NCBI GenBank assembly: GCA_964057225.1
Contig: OZ059894.1
Span: forward strand, 22,350,476 to 22,414,475
Direction: 5' to 3'
Origin: Auanema rhodensis
Taxonomy: Eukaryota > Nematoda > Chromadorea > Rhabditida > Rhabditidae
Length of the DNA stretch: 64,000 nucleotides
The translations under genes and the position numbers were made by a program. Shown here in pieces: positions 53,348 through 64,000 of this stretch (position 1 is the first letter of the stretch; each line of letters begins with the position of its first letter). A model generated the notes under the pieces. The model was given only the letters and a program-made list of their open reading frames with translations. It searched no databases and had not been told where the DNA came from.

Positions 53348-55102
53348 ATCTACTTTTTGCTAAATTATTTTGAAACTTTTCGAAAAAATTTTTGTCAAAA
53401 TGTTTTTGGAAGCAATGTTGAGTGTACATGGAAACTCAACACACACTAATGCATCATTTTTCAAACGATCATAACTAATTTGTGTATTAAGCGTTTCTCA
53501 ATGTAGTATAGTGCATTCGATGCGGATTTTTAAGCTGCGTCGATCTGTGTTATCAGATTTGCGCTAGCTTAAAAATGCACCGAGATATCAACTGATATAA
53601 GTTCACACTTATATCCTCGATTTTCACCCTGAAGAATTAATTTTTTCGTTGAATAACATTGTCCATCGTCTTTGCCTTGAAAAAAGGAATCTAAAAACAT
53701 CTACTTTTTGCTAAATTATTTTGAAATTTTTCGAAAAAATTTTTGTCAAAATGTTTTTGGAAGCAATGTTGAGTGTACATGGAAACTCAACATACACTAA
53801 TGCATCATTTTTCAAACGATCATAACTAATTTGTGTATTAAGCGTTTCTCAATGTAGTATAGTGCATTCGATGCGGATTTTTAAGCTGCGTCGATCTGTG
53901 TTATCAGATTTGCGCTAGCTTAAAAATGCACCGAGATATCAACTGATATAAGTTCACACTTATATCCTCGATTTTCACCCTGAAGAATTAATTTTTTCGT
54001 TGAAAAACATTGTCCATCGTCTTTGCCTTGAAAAATGGAATCTAAAAACATCTACTTTTTGCTAAATTATTTTGAAATTTTTCGAAAAAATTTTTGTCAA
54101 AATGTTTTTGGAAGCAATGTTGAGTGTACATGGAAACTCAACACACACTAATGCATCATTTTTCAAACGATCATAACTAATTTGTGTATTAAGCGTTTCT
54201 CAATGTAGTATAGTGCATTCGATGCGGATTTTTAAGCTGCGTCGATCTGTGTTATCAGATTTGCGCTAGCTTAAAAATGCACCGAGATATCAACTGATAT
54301 AAGTTCACACTTATATCCTCGATTTTCACCCTGAAGAATTAATTTTTTCGTTGAATAACATTGTCCATCGTCTTTGCCTTAAAAAAAGGAATCTAAAAAC
54401 ATCTACTTTTTGCTAAATTATTTTGAAATTTTTCGAAAAAATTTTTGTCAAAATGTTTTTGGAAGCAATGTTGAGTGTACATGGAAACTCAACATACACT
54501 AATGCATCATTTTTCAAACGATCATAACTAATTTTTGTATCAAACGTTTCTCAATGTAGTATAGTGCATTCGATGCGGATTTTTAAGCTGCGTCGATCTG
54601 TGTTATCAGATTTGCGCTAGCTTAAAAATGCACCGAGATATCAACTGATATAAGTTCACACTTATATCCTCGATTTTCACCCTGAAGAATTAATTTTTTC
54701 GTTGAATAACATTGTCCATCGTCTTTGCCTTAAAAAATGGAATCTAAAAACATCTACTTTTTGCTAAATTATTTTGAAATTTTTCGAAAAAATTTTTGTC
54801 AAAATGTTTTTGGAAGCAATGTTGAGTGTACATGGAAACTCAACATACACTAATGCATCATTTTTCAAACGATCATAACTAATTTGTGTATTAAGCGTTT
54901 CTCAATGTAGTATAGTGCATTCGATGCGGATTTTTAAGCTGCGTCGATCTGTGTTATCAGATTTGCGCTAGCTTAAAAATGCACCGAGATATCAACTGAT
55001 ATAAGTTTACACTTATATCCTCGATTTTCACCCTGAAGAATTAATTTTTTCGTTGAATAACATTGTCCATCGTCTTTGCCTTGAAAAATGGAATCTAAAA
55101 AC
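53348..55102. repeat. 5-mer derivative of the 8-mer unit
   Basis: Monomers at 53348, 53699, 54050, 54401 and 54752 match the 8-mer monomers at 50541, 50892, 52295, 52646 and 52997. The three at 51243, 51594 and 51944 have no counterpart. Because 51243 and 52295 are both CTCAACACAC types, and 50892 and 51944 are both GTTGAAAAAC types, an in-register exchange between like monomers explains the loss of exactly three (1053 bp less the one-base indel). Confidence 0.85.
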
Positions 55103-57557
55103 ATCTACTTTTTGCTAAATTATTTTGAAACTTTTCGAAAAAATTTTTGTCAAAATGTTTTTGGAAGCAATGTTGAGTGTACATGGAAACTCAACACACA
55201 CTAATGCATCATTTTTCAAACGATCATAACTAATTTGTGTATTAAGCGTTTCTCAATGTAGTATAGTGCATTCGATGCGGATTTTTAAGCTGCGTCGATC
55301 TGTGTTATCAGATTTGCGCTAGCTTAAAAATGCACCGAGATATCAACTGATATAAGTTCACACTTATATCCTCGATTTTCACCCTGAAGAATTAATTTTT
55401 TCGTTGAATAACATTGTCCATCGTCTTTGCCTTGAAAAAAGGAATCTAAAAACATCTACTTTTTGCTAAATTATTTTGAAATTTTTCGAAAAAATTTTTG
55501 TCAAAATGTTTTTGGAAGCAATGTTGAGTGTACATGGAAACTCAACATACACTAATGCATCATTTTTCAAACGATCATAACTAATTTGTGTATTAAGCGT
55601 TTCTCAATGTAGTATAGTGCATTCGATGCGGATTTTTAAGCTGCGTCGATCTGTGTTATCAGATTTGCGCTAGCTTAAAAATGCACCGAGATATCAACTG
55701 ATATAAGTTCACACTTATATCCTCGATTTTCACCCTGAAGAATTAATTTTTTCGTTGAAAAACATTGTCCATCGTCTTTGCCTTGAAAAATGGAATCTAA
55801 AAACATCTACTTTTTGCTAAATTATTTTGAAATTTTTCGAAAAAATTTTTGTCAAAATGTTTTTGGAAGCAATGTTGAGTGTACATGGAAACTCAACACA
55901 CACTAATGCATCATTTTTCAAACGATCATAACTAATTTGTGTATTAAGCGTTTCTCAATGTAGTATAGTGCATTCGATGCGGATTTTTAAGCTGCGTCGA
56001 TCTGTGTTATCAGATTTGCGCTAGCTTAAAAATGCACCGAGATATCAACTGATATAAGTTCACACTTATATCCTCGATTTTCACCCTGAAGAATTAATTT
56101 TTTCGTTGAATAACATTGTCCATCGTCTTTGCCTTGAAAAAAGGAATCTAAAAACATTTACTTTTTCCTAAATTATTTTTAATTTTTCGAAAAAATTTTT
56201 GTCAAAATGTTTTTGGAAGCAATGTTGAGTGTACATGGAAACTCAACATACACTAATGCATCATTTTTCAAACGATCATAACTAATTTTTGTATTAAGCG
56301 TTTCTCAATGTAGTATAGTGCATTCGATGCGGATTTTTAAGCTGCGTCGATCTGTGTTATCAGATTTGCGCTAGCTTAAAAATGCACCGAGATATCAACT
56401 GATATAAGTTTACACTTATATCCTCGATTTTCACCCTGAAGAATTAATTTTTTCGTTGAATAACATTGTCCATCGTCTTTGCCTTGAAAAAAGGAATCTA
56501 AAAACATCTACTTTTTGCTAAATTATTTTGAAATTTTTCGAAAAAATTTTTGTCAAAATGTTTTTGGAAGCAATGTTGAGTGTACATGGAAACTCAACAT
56601 ACACTAATGCATCATTTTTCAAACGATCATAACTAATTTGTGTATTAAGCGTTTCTCAATGTAGTATAGTGCATTCGATGCGGATTTTTAAGCTGCGTCG
56701 ATCTGTGTTATCAGATTTGCGCTAGCTTAAAAATGCACCGAGATATCAACTGATATAAGTTTACACTTATATCCTCGATTTTCACCCTGAAGAATTAATT
56801 TTTTCGTTGAAAAACATTGTCCATCGTCTTTGCCTTGAAAAATGGAATCTAAAAACATCTACTTTTTGCTAAATTATTTTGAAATTTTTCGAAAAAATTT
56901 TTGTCAAAATGTTTTTGGAAGCAATGTTGAGTGTACATGGAAACTCAACACACACTAATGCATCATTTTTCAAACGATCATAACTAATTTGTGTATTAAG
57001 CGTTTCTCAATGTAGTATAGTGCATTCGATGCGGATTTTTAAGCTGCGTCGATCTGTGTTATCAGATTTGCGCTAGCTTAAAAATGCACCGAGATATCAA
57101 CTGATATAAGTTCACACTTATATCCTCGATTTTCACCCTGAAGAATTAATTTTTTCGTTGAATAACATTGTCCATCGTCTTTGCCTTGAAAAAAGGAATC
57201 TAAAAACATTTACTTTTTCCTAAATTATTTTTAATTTTTCGAAAAAATTTTTGTCAAAATGTTTTTGGAAGCAATGTTGAGTGTACATGGAAACTCAACA
57301 TACACTAATGCATCATTTTTCAAACGATCATAACTAATTTTTGTATTAAGCGTTTCTCAATGTAGTATAGTGCATTTGATGCGGATTTTTAAGCTGCGTC
57401 GATCTGTGTTATCAGATTTGCGCTAGCTTAAAAATGCACCGAGATATCAACTGATATAAGTTCACACTTATATCCTCGATTTTCACCCTGAAGAATTAAT
57501 TTTTTCGTTGAATAACATTGTCCATCGTCTTTGCCTTGAAAAATGGAATCTAAAAAC
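55103..57557. repeat. HOR unit with reiterated 3-mer
   Basis: Monomers 55103, 55454, 55805, 56156 and 56506 match the first five of the 8-mer unit. Instead of continuing to a TTAAAAAAAGG/TATCAAACG pair, the order returns: 56857 is again the 51243 type and 57208 again the 51594 type with TTATTTTTAATTTTTCG. The module of CTCAACACAC, CATTTAC and GTTGAAAAAC monomers is therefore repeated here, whereas the preceding 5-mer lost it. GCATTTGATG at 57373 recalls domain D. Confidence 0.8.
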
Positions 57558-58960
57558 ATCTACTTTTTGCTAAATTATTTTGAAATTTTTCGAAAAAATT
57601 TTTGTCAAAATGTTTTTGGAAGCAATGTTGAGTGTACATGGAAACTCAACACACACTAATGCATCATTTTTCAAACGATCATAACTAATTTGTGTATTAA
57701 GCGTTTCTCAATGTAGTATAGTGCATTCGATGCGGATTTTTAAGCTGCGTCGATCTGTGTTATCAGATTTGCGCTAGCTTAAAAATGCACCGAGATATCA
57801 ACTGATATAAGTTCACACTTATATCCTCGATTTTCACCCTGAAGGAATAATTTTTTCGTTGAATAACATTGTCCATCGTCTTTGCCTTGAAAAATGGAAT
57901 TTAAAAAAATCTACTTTTTGCTAAATTATTTTGAAATTTTTCGAAAAAATTTTTGTCAAAATGTTTTTGGAAGCAATGTTGAGTGTACATGGAAACTCAA
58001 CATACACTAATGCATCATTTTTCAAACGATCATAACTAATTTTTGTATTAAGCGTTTCTCAATGTAGTATAGTGCATTCGATGCGGATTTTTAAGCTGCG
58101 TCGATCTGTGTTATCAGATTTGCGCTAGCTTAAAAATGCACCGAGATATCAACTGATATAAGTTCACACTTATATCCTCGATTTTCACCCTGAAGGAATA
58201 ATTTTTTCGTTGAATAACATTGTCCATCGTCTTTGCCTTGAAAAAAGGAATCTAAAAACATTTACTTTTTCCTAAATTATTTTTAATTTTTCGAAAAAAT
58301 TTTTGTCAAAATGTTTTTGGAAGCAATGTTGAGTGTACATGGAAACTCAACATACACTAATGCATCATTTTTCAAACGATCATAACTAATTTTTGTATTA
58401 AGCGTTTCTCAATGTAGTATAGTGCATTCGATGCGGATTTTTAAGCTGCGTCGATCTGTGTTATCAGATTTGCGCTAGCTTAAAAATGCACCGAGATATC
58501 AACTGATATAAGTTCACACTTATATCCTCGATTTTCACCCTGAAGAATTAATTTTTTCGTTGAATAACATTGTCCATCGTCTTTGCCTTGAAAAATGGAA
58601 TCTAAAAACATCTACTTTTTGCTAAATTATTCTGAAATTTTTCGAAAAAATTTTTGTCAAAATGTTTTTGGAAGCAATGTTGAGTGTACATGGAAACTCA
58701 ACATACACTAATGCATCATTTTTCAAACGATCATAACTAATTTGTGTATTAAGCGTTTCTCAATGTAGTTTAGTGCATTCGATGCGGATTTTTAAGCTGC
58801 GTCGATCTGTGTTATCAGATTTGCGCTAGCTTAAAAATGCACCGAGATATCAACTGATATAAGTTTACACTTATATCCTCGATTTTCACCCTGAAGAATT
58901 AATTTTTTCGTTGAATAACATTGTCCATCGTCTTTGCCTTGAAAAATGGAATCTTAAAAC

Positions 58961-61900
58961 ATCTACTTTTTGCTAAATTATTCTGAAATTTTTTGAAAAA
59001 ATTTTTGTCAAAATGTTTTTGGAAGCAATGTTGAGTGTACATGGAAACTCAACATACACTAATGCATCATTTTTCAAACGATCATAACTAATTTTTGTAT
59101 CAAGCGTTTCTCAATTTAGTTTAGTGCATTCGATGCGGATTTTTAAGCTGCGTCGATCTGTGTTATCAGATTTGCGCTAGCTTAAAAATGCCCCGAGATA
59201 TCAACTGATATAAGTTCACACTTATATCCTCGATTTTCACCCTGAAGAATTAATTTTTTCGTTGAATAACATTGTCCATCGTCTTTGCCTTGAAAAATGG
59301 AATCTAAAAACATCTACTTTTTGCTAAATTATTCTGAAATTTTTCGAAAAAATTTTTGTCAAAATGTTTTTGGAAGCAATGTTGAGTGTACATGGAAACT
59401 CAACATACACTAATGCATCATTTTTCAAACGATCATAACTAATTTTTGTATCAAGCGTTTCTCAATGTAGTTTAGTGCATTCGATGCGGATTTTTAAGCT
59501 GCGTCGATCTGTGTTATCAGATTTGCGCTAGCTTAAAAATGCACCGAGATATCAACTGATATAAGTTCACACTTATATCCTCGATTTTCACCCTGAAGGA
59601 ATAATTTTTTCGTTGAATAACATTGTCCATCGTCTTTGCCTTGAAAAATGGAATCTAAAAAAATCTACTTTTTGCTAAATTATTTTGAAATTTTTCGAAA
59701 AAATTTTTGTCAAAATGTTTTTGGAAGCAATGTTGAGTGTACATGGAAACTCAACATACACTAATGCATCATTTTTCAAACGATCATAGCTAATTTTTGT
59801 ATTAAGCGTTTCTCAATGTAGTATGGTGCATTCGATGCGGATTTTTAAGCTGCGTCGATCTGTGTTATCAGATTTGCGCTAGCTTGAAAATGCACCGAGA
59901 TATCAACTGATATAAGTTCACACTTATATCCTCGATTTTCACCCTGAAGGAATAATTTTTTCGTTGAATAACATTGTCCATCGTCTTTGCCTTGAAAAAA
60001 GGAATCTAAAAACATCTACTTTTTGCTAAATTATTTTGAAATTTTTCGAAAAAATTTTTGTCAAAATGTTTTTGGAAGCATTGTTGAGTGTACATGGAAA
60101 CTCAACATACACTAATGCATCATTTTTCAAAGGATCATAACTAATTTTTGTATTAAGCGTTTCTCAATGTAGTATAGTGCATTCGATGCGGATTTTTAAG
60201 CTGCGTCGATCTGTGTTATCAGATTTGCGCTAGCTTAAAAATGCACCGAGATATCAACTGATATAAGTTCACACTTATATCCTCGATTTTCACCCTGAAG
60301 AATTAATTTTTTCGTTGAATAACATTGTCCATCGTCTTTGCCTTGAAAAATGGAATCTAAAAACATCTACTTTTTGCTAAATTATTCTGAAATTTTTCGA
60401 AAAAATTTTTGTCAAAATGTTTTTGGAAGCAATGTTGAGTGTACATGGAAACTCAACATACACTAATGCATCATTTTTCAAACGATCATAACTAATTTTT
60501 GTATTAAGCGTTTCTCAATGTAGTATAGTGCATTCGATGCGGATTTTTAAGCTGCGTCGATCTGTGTTATCAGATTTGCGCTAGCTTAAAAATGCACCGA
60601 GATATCAACTGATATAAGTTCACACTTACATCCTCGATTTTCACCCTGAAGAATTAATTTTTTCGTTGAATAACATTGTCCATCGTCTTTGCCTTAAAAA
60701 ATGGAATCTAAAAACATCTACTTTTTGCTAAATTATTTTGAAATTTTTCGAAAAAATTTTTGTCAAAATGTTTTTGGAAGCATTGTTGAGTGTACATGGA
60801 AACTCAACATACACTAATGCATCATTTTTCAAAGGATCATAACTAATTTTTGTATTAAGCGTTTCTCAATGTAGTATAGTGCATTCGATGCGGATTTTTA
60901 AGCTGCGTCGATCTGTGTTATCAGATTTGCGCTAGCTTAAAAATGCACCGAGATATCAACTGATATAAGTTCACACTTATATCCTCGATTTTCACCCTGA
61001 AGAATTAATTTTTTCGTTGAATAACATTGTCCATCGTCTTTGCCTTGAAAAATGGAATCTAAAAACATCTACTTTTTGCTAAATTATTCTGAAATTTTTC
61101 GAAAAAATTTTTGTCAAAATGTTTTTGGAAGCAATGTTGAGTGTACATGGAAACTCAACATACACTAATGCATCATTTTTCAAACGATCATAACTAATTT
61201 TTGTATTAAGCGTTTCTCAATGTAGTATAGTGCATTCGATGCGGATTTTTAAGCTGCGTCGATCTGTGTTATCAGATTTGCGCTAGCTTAAAAATGCACC
61301 GAGATATCAACTGATATAAGTTCACACTTATATCCTCGATTTTCACCCTGAAGAATTAATTTTTTCGTTGAATAACATTGTCCATCGTCTTTGCCTTGAA
61401 AAATGGAATCTAAAAACATCTACTTTTTGCTAAATTATTCTGAAATTTTTCGAAAAAATTTTTGTCAAAATGTTTTTGGAAGCAATGTTGAGTGTACATG
61501 GAAACTCAACATACACTAATGCATCATTTTTCAAACGATCATAACTAATTTTTGTATCAAGCGTTTCTCAATGTAGTTTAGTGCATTCGATGCGGATTTT
61601 TAAGCTGCGTCGATCTGTGTTATCAGATTTGCGCTAGCTTAAAAATGCACCGAGATATCAACTGATATAAGTTCACACTTATATCCTCGATTTTCACCCT
61701 GAAGGAATAATTTTTTCGTTGAATAACATTGTCCATCGTCTTTGCCTTGAAAAATGGAATTTAAAAAAATCTACTTTTTGCTAAATTATTTTGAAATTTT
61801 TCGAAAAAATTTTTGTCAAAATGTTTTTGGAAGCAATGTTGAGTGTACATGGAAACTCAACATACACTAATGCATCATTTTTCAAACGATCATAACTAAT

Positions 61901-63874
61901 TTTTGTATTAAGCGTTTCTCAATGTAGTATAGTGCATTCGATGCGGATTTTTAAGCTGCGTCGATCTGTGTTATCAGATTTGCGCTAGCTTAAAAATGCA
62001 CCGAGATATCAACTGATATAAGTTCACACTTATATCCTCGATTTTCACCCTGAAGGAATAATTTTTTCGTTGAATAACATTGTCCATCGTCTTTGCCTTG
62101 AAAAAAGGAATCTAAAAACATCTACTTTTTGCTAAATTTTTCTGAAATTTTTCGAAAAAATTTTTGTCAAAATGTTTTTGGAAGCAATGTTGAGTGTACA
62201 TGGAAACTCAACATACACTAATGCATCATTTTTCAAACGATCATAACTAATTTTTGTATCAAGCGTTTCTCAATTTAGTTTAGTGCATTCGATGCGGATT
62301 TTTAAGCTGCGTCGATCTGTGTTATCAGATTTGCGCTAGCTTAAAAATGCCCCGAGATATCAACTGATATAAGTTCACACTTATATCCTCGATTTTCACC
62401 CTGAAGAATTAATTTTTTCGTTGAATAACATTGTCCATCGTCTTTGCCTTGAAAAATGGAATCTAAAAACATCTACTTTTTGCTAAATTATTCTGAAATT
62501 TTTCGAAAAAATTTTTGTCAAAATGTTTTTGGAAGCAATGTTGAGTGTACATGGAAACTCAACATACACTAATGCATCATTTTTCAAACGATCATAACTA
62601 ATTTTTGTATCAAGCGTTTCTCAATGTAGTTTAGTGCATTCGATGCGGATTTTTAAGCTGCGTCGATCTGTGTTATCAGATTTGCGCTAGCTTAAAAATG
62701 CACCGAGATATCAACTGATATAAGTTCACACTTATATCCTCGATTTTCACCCTGAAGGAATAATTTTTTCGTTGAATAACATTGTCCATCGTCTTTGCCT
62801 TGAAAAATGGAATCTAAAAAAATCTACTTTTTGCTAAATTATTTTGAAATTTTTCGAAAAAATTTTTGTCAAAATGTTTTTGGAAGCAATGTTGAGTGTA
62901 CATGGAAACTCAACATACACTAATGCATCATTTTTCAAACGATCATAGCTAATTTTTGTATTAAGCGTTTCTCAATGTAGTATGGTGCATTCGATGCGGA
63001 TTTTTAAGCTGCGTCGATCTGTGTTATCAGATTTGCGCTAGCTTGAAAATGCACCGAGATATCAACTGATATAAGTTCACACTTATATCCTCGATTTTCA
63101 CCCTGAAGGAATAATTTTTTCGTTGAATAACATTGTCCATCGTCTTTGCCTTGAAAAAAGGAATCTAAAAACATCTACTTTTTGCTAAATTATTTTGAAA
63201 TTTTTCGAAAAAATTTTTGTCAAAATGTTTTTGGAAGCAATGTTGAGTGTACATGGAAACTCAACATACACTAATGCATCATTTTTCAAACGATCATAAC
63301 TAATTTTTGTATTAAGCGTTTCTCAATGTAGTATAGTGCATTCGATGCGGATTTTTAAGCTGCGTCGATCTGTGTTATCAGATTTGCGCTAGCTTGAAAA
63401 TGCACCGAGATATCAACTGATATAAGTTCACACTTATATCCTCGATTTTCACCCTGAAGGAATAATTTTTTCGTTGAATAACATTGTCCATCGTCTTTGC
63501 CTTGAAAAAAGGAATCTAAAAACATCTACTTTTTGCTAAATTATTTTGAAATTTTTCGAAAAAATTTTTGTCAAAATGTTTTTGGAAGCATTGTTGAGTG
63601 TACATGGAAACTCAACATACACTAATGCATCATTTTTCAAAGGATCATAACTAATTTTTGTATTAAGCGTTTCTCAATGTAGTATAGTGCATTCGATGCG
63701 GATTTTTAAGCTGCGTCGATCTGTGTTATCAGATTTGCGCTAGCTTAAAAATGCACCGAGATATCAACTGATATAAGTTCACACTTATATCCTCGATTTT
63801 CACCCTGAAGAATTAATTTTTTCGTTGAATAACATTGTCCATCGTCTTTGCCTTGAAAAATGGAATCTAAAAAC
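58961..63874. repeat. Tandem 9-mer HOR, second copy with an extra monomer
   Basis: The first copy spans 58961-62119 (nine monomers, 3159 bp). CAATTTAGTTTAG at 59116 and 62275 and GATCATAGC at 59789 and 62948 are both 3159 bp apart, as are TATGGTGCATTC and AGCTTGAAAATG. In the second copy a further AGCTTGAAAATG monomer (63173) follows, so the next shared marker, TTCAAAGGATCAT, is 3510 bp apart (60132 and 63642). The window ends before the second copy is complete. Confidence 0.85.
60014..61417. repeat. Tandem monomer dimer within the 9-mer (2 x 702 bp)
   Basis: Monomers alternate: 60014 (GAAGCATTGTTG with CAAAGGATCAT), 60365 (CTAAATTATTCTG), 60716 (GCATTG with CAAAGG), 61067 (TATTCTG). This is a two-monomer duplication inside domain F. 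Private changes include CTTACATCC at 60629 in the second monomer. Linkers differ between the two odd copies (GAAAAAAGG before 60014, TTAAAAAATGG before 60716). Confidence 0.8.
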
Positions 63875-64000
63875 ATCTACTTTTTGCTAAATTATTCTGA
63901 AATTTTTCGAAAAAATTTTTGTCAAAATGTTTTTGGAAGCAATGTTGAGTGTACATGGAAACTCAACATACACTAATGCATCATTTTTCAAACGATCATA
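63875..64000. repeat. Partial monomer at the right window edge
   Basis: The first 126 bases of monomer 183, cut by the window end. It has CTAAATTATTCTG, as the monomer at 60365 does after its CAAAGG neighbour, consistent with the 9-mer order. The array therefore continues beyond the window. Confidence 0.95.

Larger units (their letters stand above)
48435..57557. repeat. Satellite domain E, modular 8-, 5- and 3-mer HORs
   Basis: Twenty-six monomers. TTTTGAAACTTTTCG marks monomers at 49488, 50541, 53348 and 55103, that is 3, 8 and 5 monomers apart. GTTGAAAAACATTG marks 51193, 52246, 53999, 55756 and 56809. TTATTTTTAATTTTTCG, one base short, marks 51594, 56156 and 57208. The opening monomer at 48435 still carries CATTCAATGCGG from domain D. 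Order is resolved in the sub-units listed separately. No insertion or unique DNA. Confidence 0.85.
1..64000. repeat. 351-bp satellite DNA array, 182 full monomers
   Basis: The whole window is a head-to-tail tandem array of a 351-bp monomer. The phase is set at the ATCTAC motif at base 1, which recurs at 352, 703, 1054 and so on to 63875. Every copy has the same orientation, and I saw no unique spacer, inserted element or inversion. A typical monomer has 110 G+C in 351 bases (31%) with 57 C and 53 G. Neighbouring monomers differ at a handful of positions, while monomers at equivalent places in higher-order repeats look nearly identical. Arrays of this kind normally form constitutive heterochromatin at or near centromeres; that location is inferred. 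The array runs off both window edges, so its full length is unknown. There is no sign of a coding function on either strand. Confidence 0.99.
57558..64000. repeat. Satellite domain F, 9-mer HOR
   Basis: Eighteen full monomers and a partial one. Markers are CTGAAGGAATAAT (near 57841, 58192, 59595, 59946, 61701, 62052, 62754, 63105 and 63456), TAGTTTAG, CTAAATTATTCTG without the CTGAATT change, AAAAAAATCTAC at the monomer start, and TATCAAGCG. TGCCCCGAG appears at 59190 and 62349, a variant otherwise seen near 2686 in domain A. One base is lost near 58280 in a TTATTTTTAATTTTTCG copy inherited from domain E. Confidence 0.85.

Noticed and set aside
1-64000. CRISPR array or other repeat-spacer system
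   Set aside because: Repeats are 351 bp and directly abut, with no unique spacers and no cas genes. The structure is satellite DNA.
1-64000. Tandem gene family such as rDNA, histone or tRNA clusters
   Set aside because: The monomer contains no rRNA or tRNA core sequence, no open frame longer than about 73 codons, and no recognisable promoter or terminator.
1-64000. Telomeric repeat tracts
   Set aside because: No TTAGG, TTAGGG, TCAGG or similar short tandem arrays are present.

Overview
The whole window is one uninterrupted array of tandemly repeated satellite DNA. No gene, RNA gene, transposon, CRISPR array or unique sequence is visible. The monomer is 351 bp, about 31% G+C by hand count of one typical copy. 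All copies lie head-to-tail in the same orientation. Setting the phase at the ATCTAC motif at base 1, the window holds 182 complete monomers and a 126-bp partial one from 63875. At least 172 monomers are exactly 351 bp; the ten others carry one single-base indel each, nine losses and one gain. The sum of these matches the phase at the right edge exactly.

An array of this size and uniformity points to a eukaryotic chromosome, most likely pericentromeric or other constitutive heterochromatin. CpG is not depleted (12 per monomer against about 8.6 expected), which argues against a densely CpG-methylated vertebrate or plant satellite and fits an insect or other invertebrate. Abundant A+T-rich satellites with monomers near 350-360 bp are known from darkling beetles (TCAST of Tribolium castaneum, PIM357 of Pimelia). 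That is a comparison of length and composition only; no sequence match was tested and the species is unknown.

Monomers differ by a limited set of linked diagnostic variants, and these show higher-order repeats (HORs) of changing size along the window. Domain A (1-8072) mixes 3-monomer blocks with blocks recurring 14 or 15 monomers apart. Domain B (8073-25623) has blocks recurring at 11 and 14 monomers and ends in a nearly clean tandem 7-mer. Domain C (25624-31587) has three successive blocks of 6, 7 and 4 monomers. Domain D (31588-48434) is dominated by a 10-mer with two full tandem copies (39660-46679), followed by a tandem 3-mer. Domain E (48435-57557) has an 8-mer, a 5-mer derivative lacking three monomers, and a reiterated 3-mer. 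Domain F (57558-64000) has a 9-mer and an internal dimer repeat. The pattern is what unequal crossing-over or amplification in register with the monomer would produce.

Each monomer carries several inverted repeats: a 12-bp TTTTTCGAAAAA palindrome in an A/T-tract region, an 8-bp stem around TGTACATGGAAA, a 51-bp compound dyad, and a 22-bp perfect hairpin. These are the best candidates for function (DNA bending, cruciforms, protein binding, transcript folding), but nothing here proves one. Short minus-strand open frames in about a quarter of the monomers follow from a monomer length divisible by three plus single variants that remove a TAG; they are not annotated as genes.
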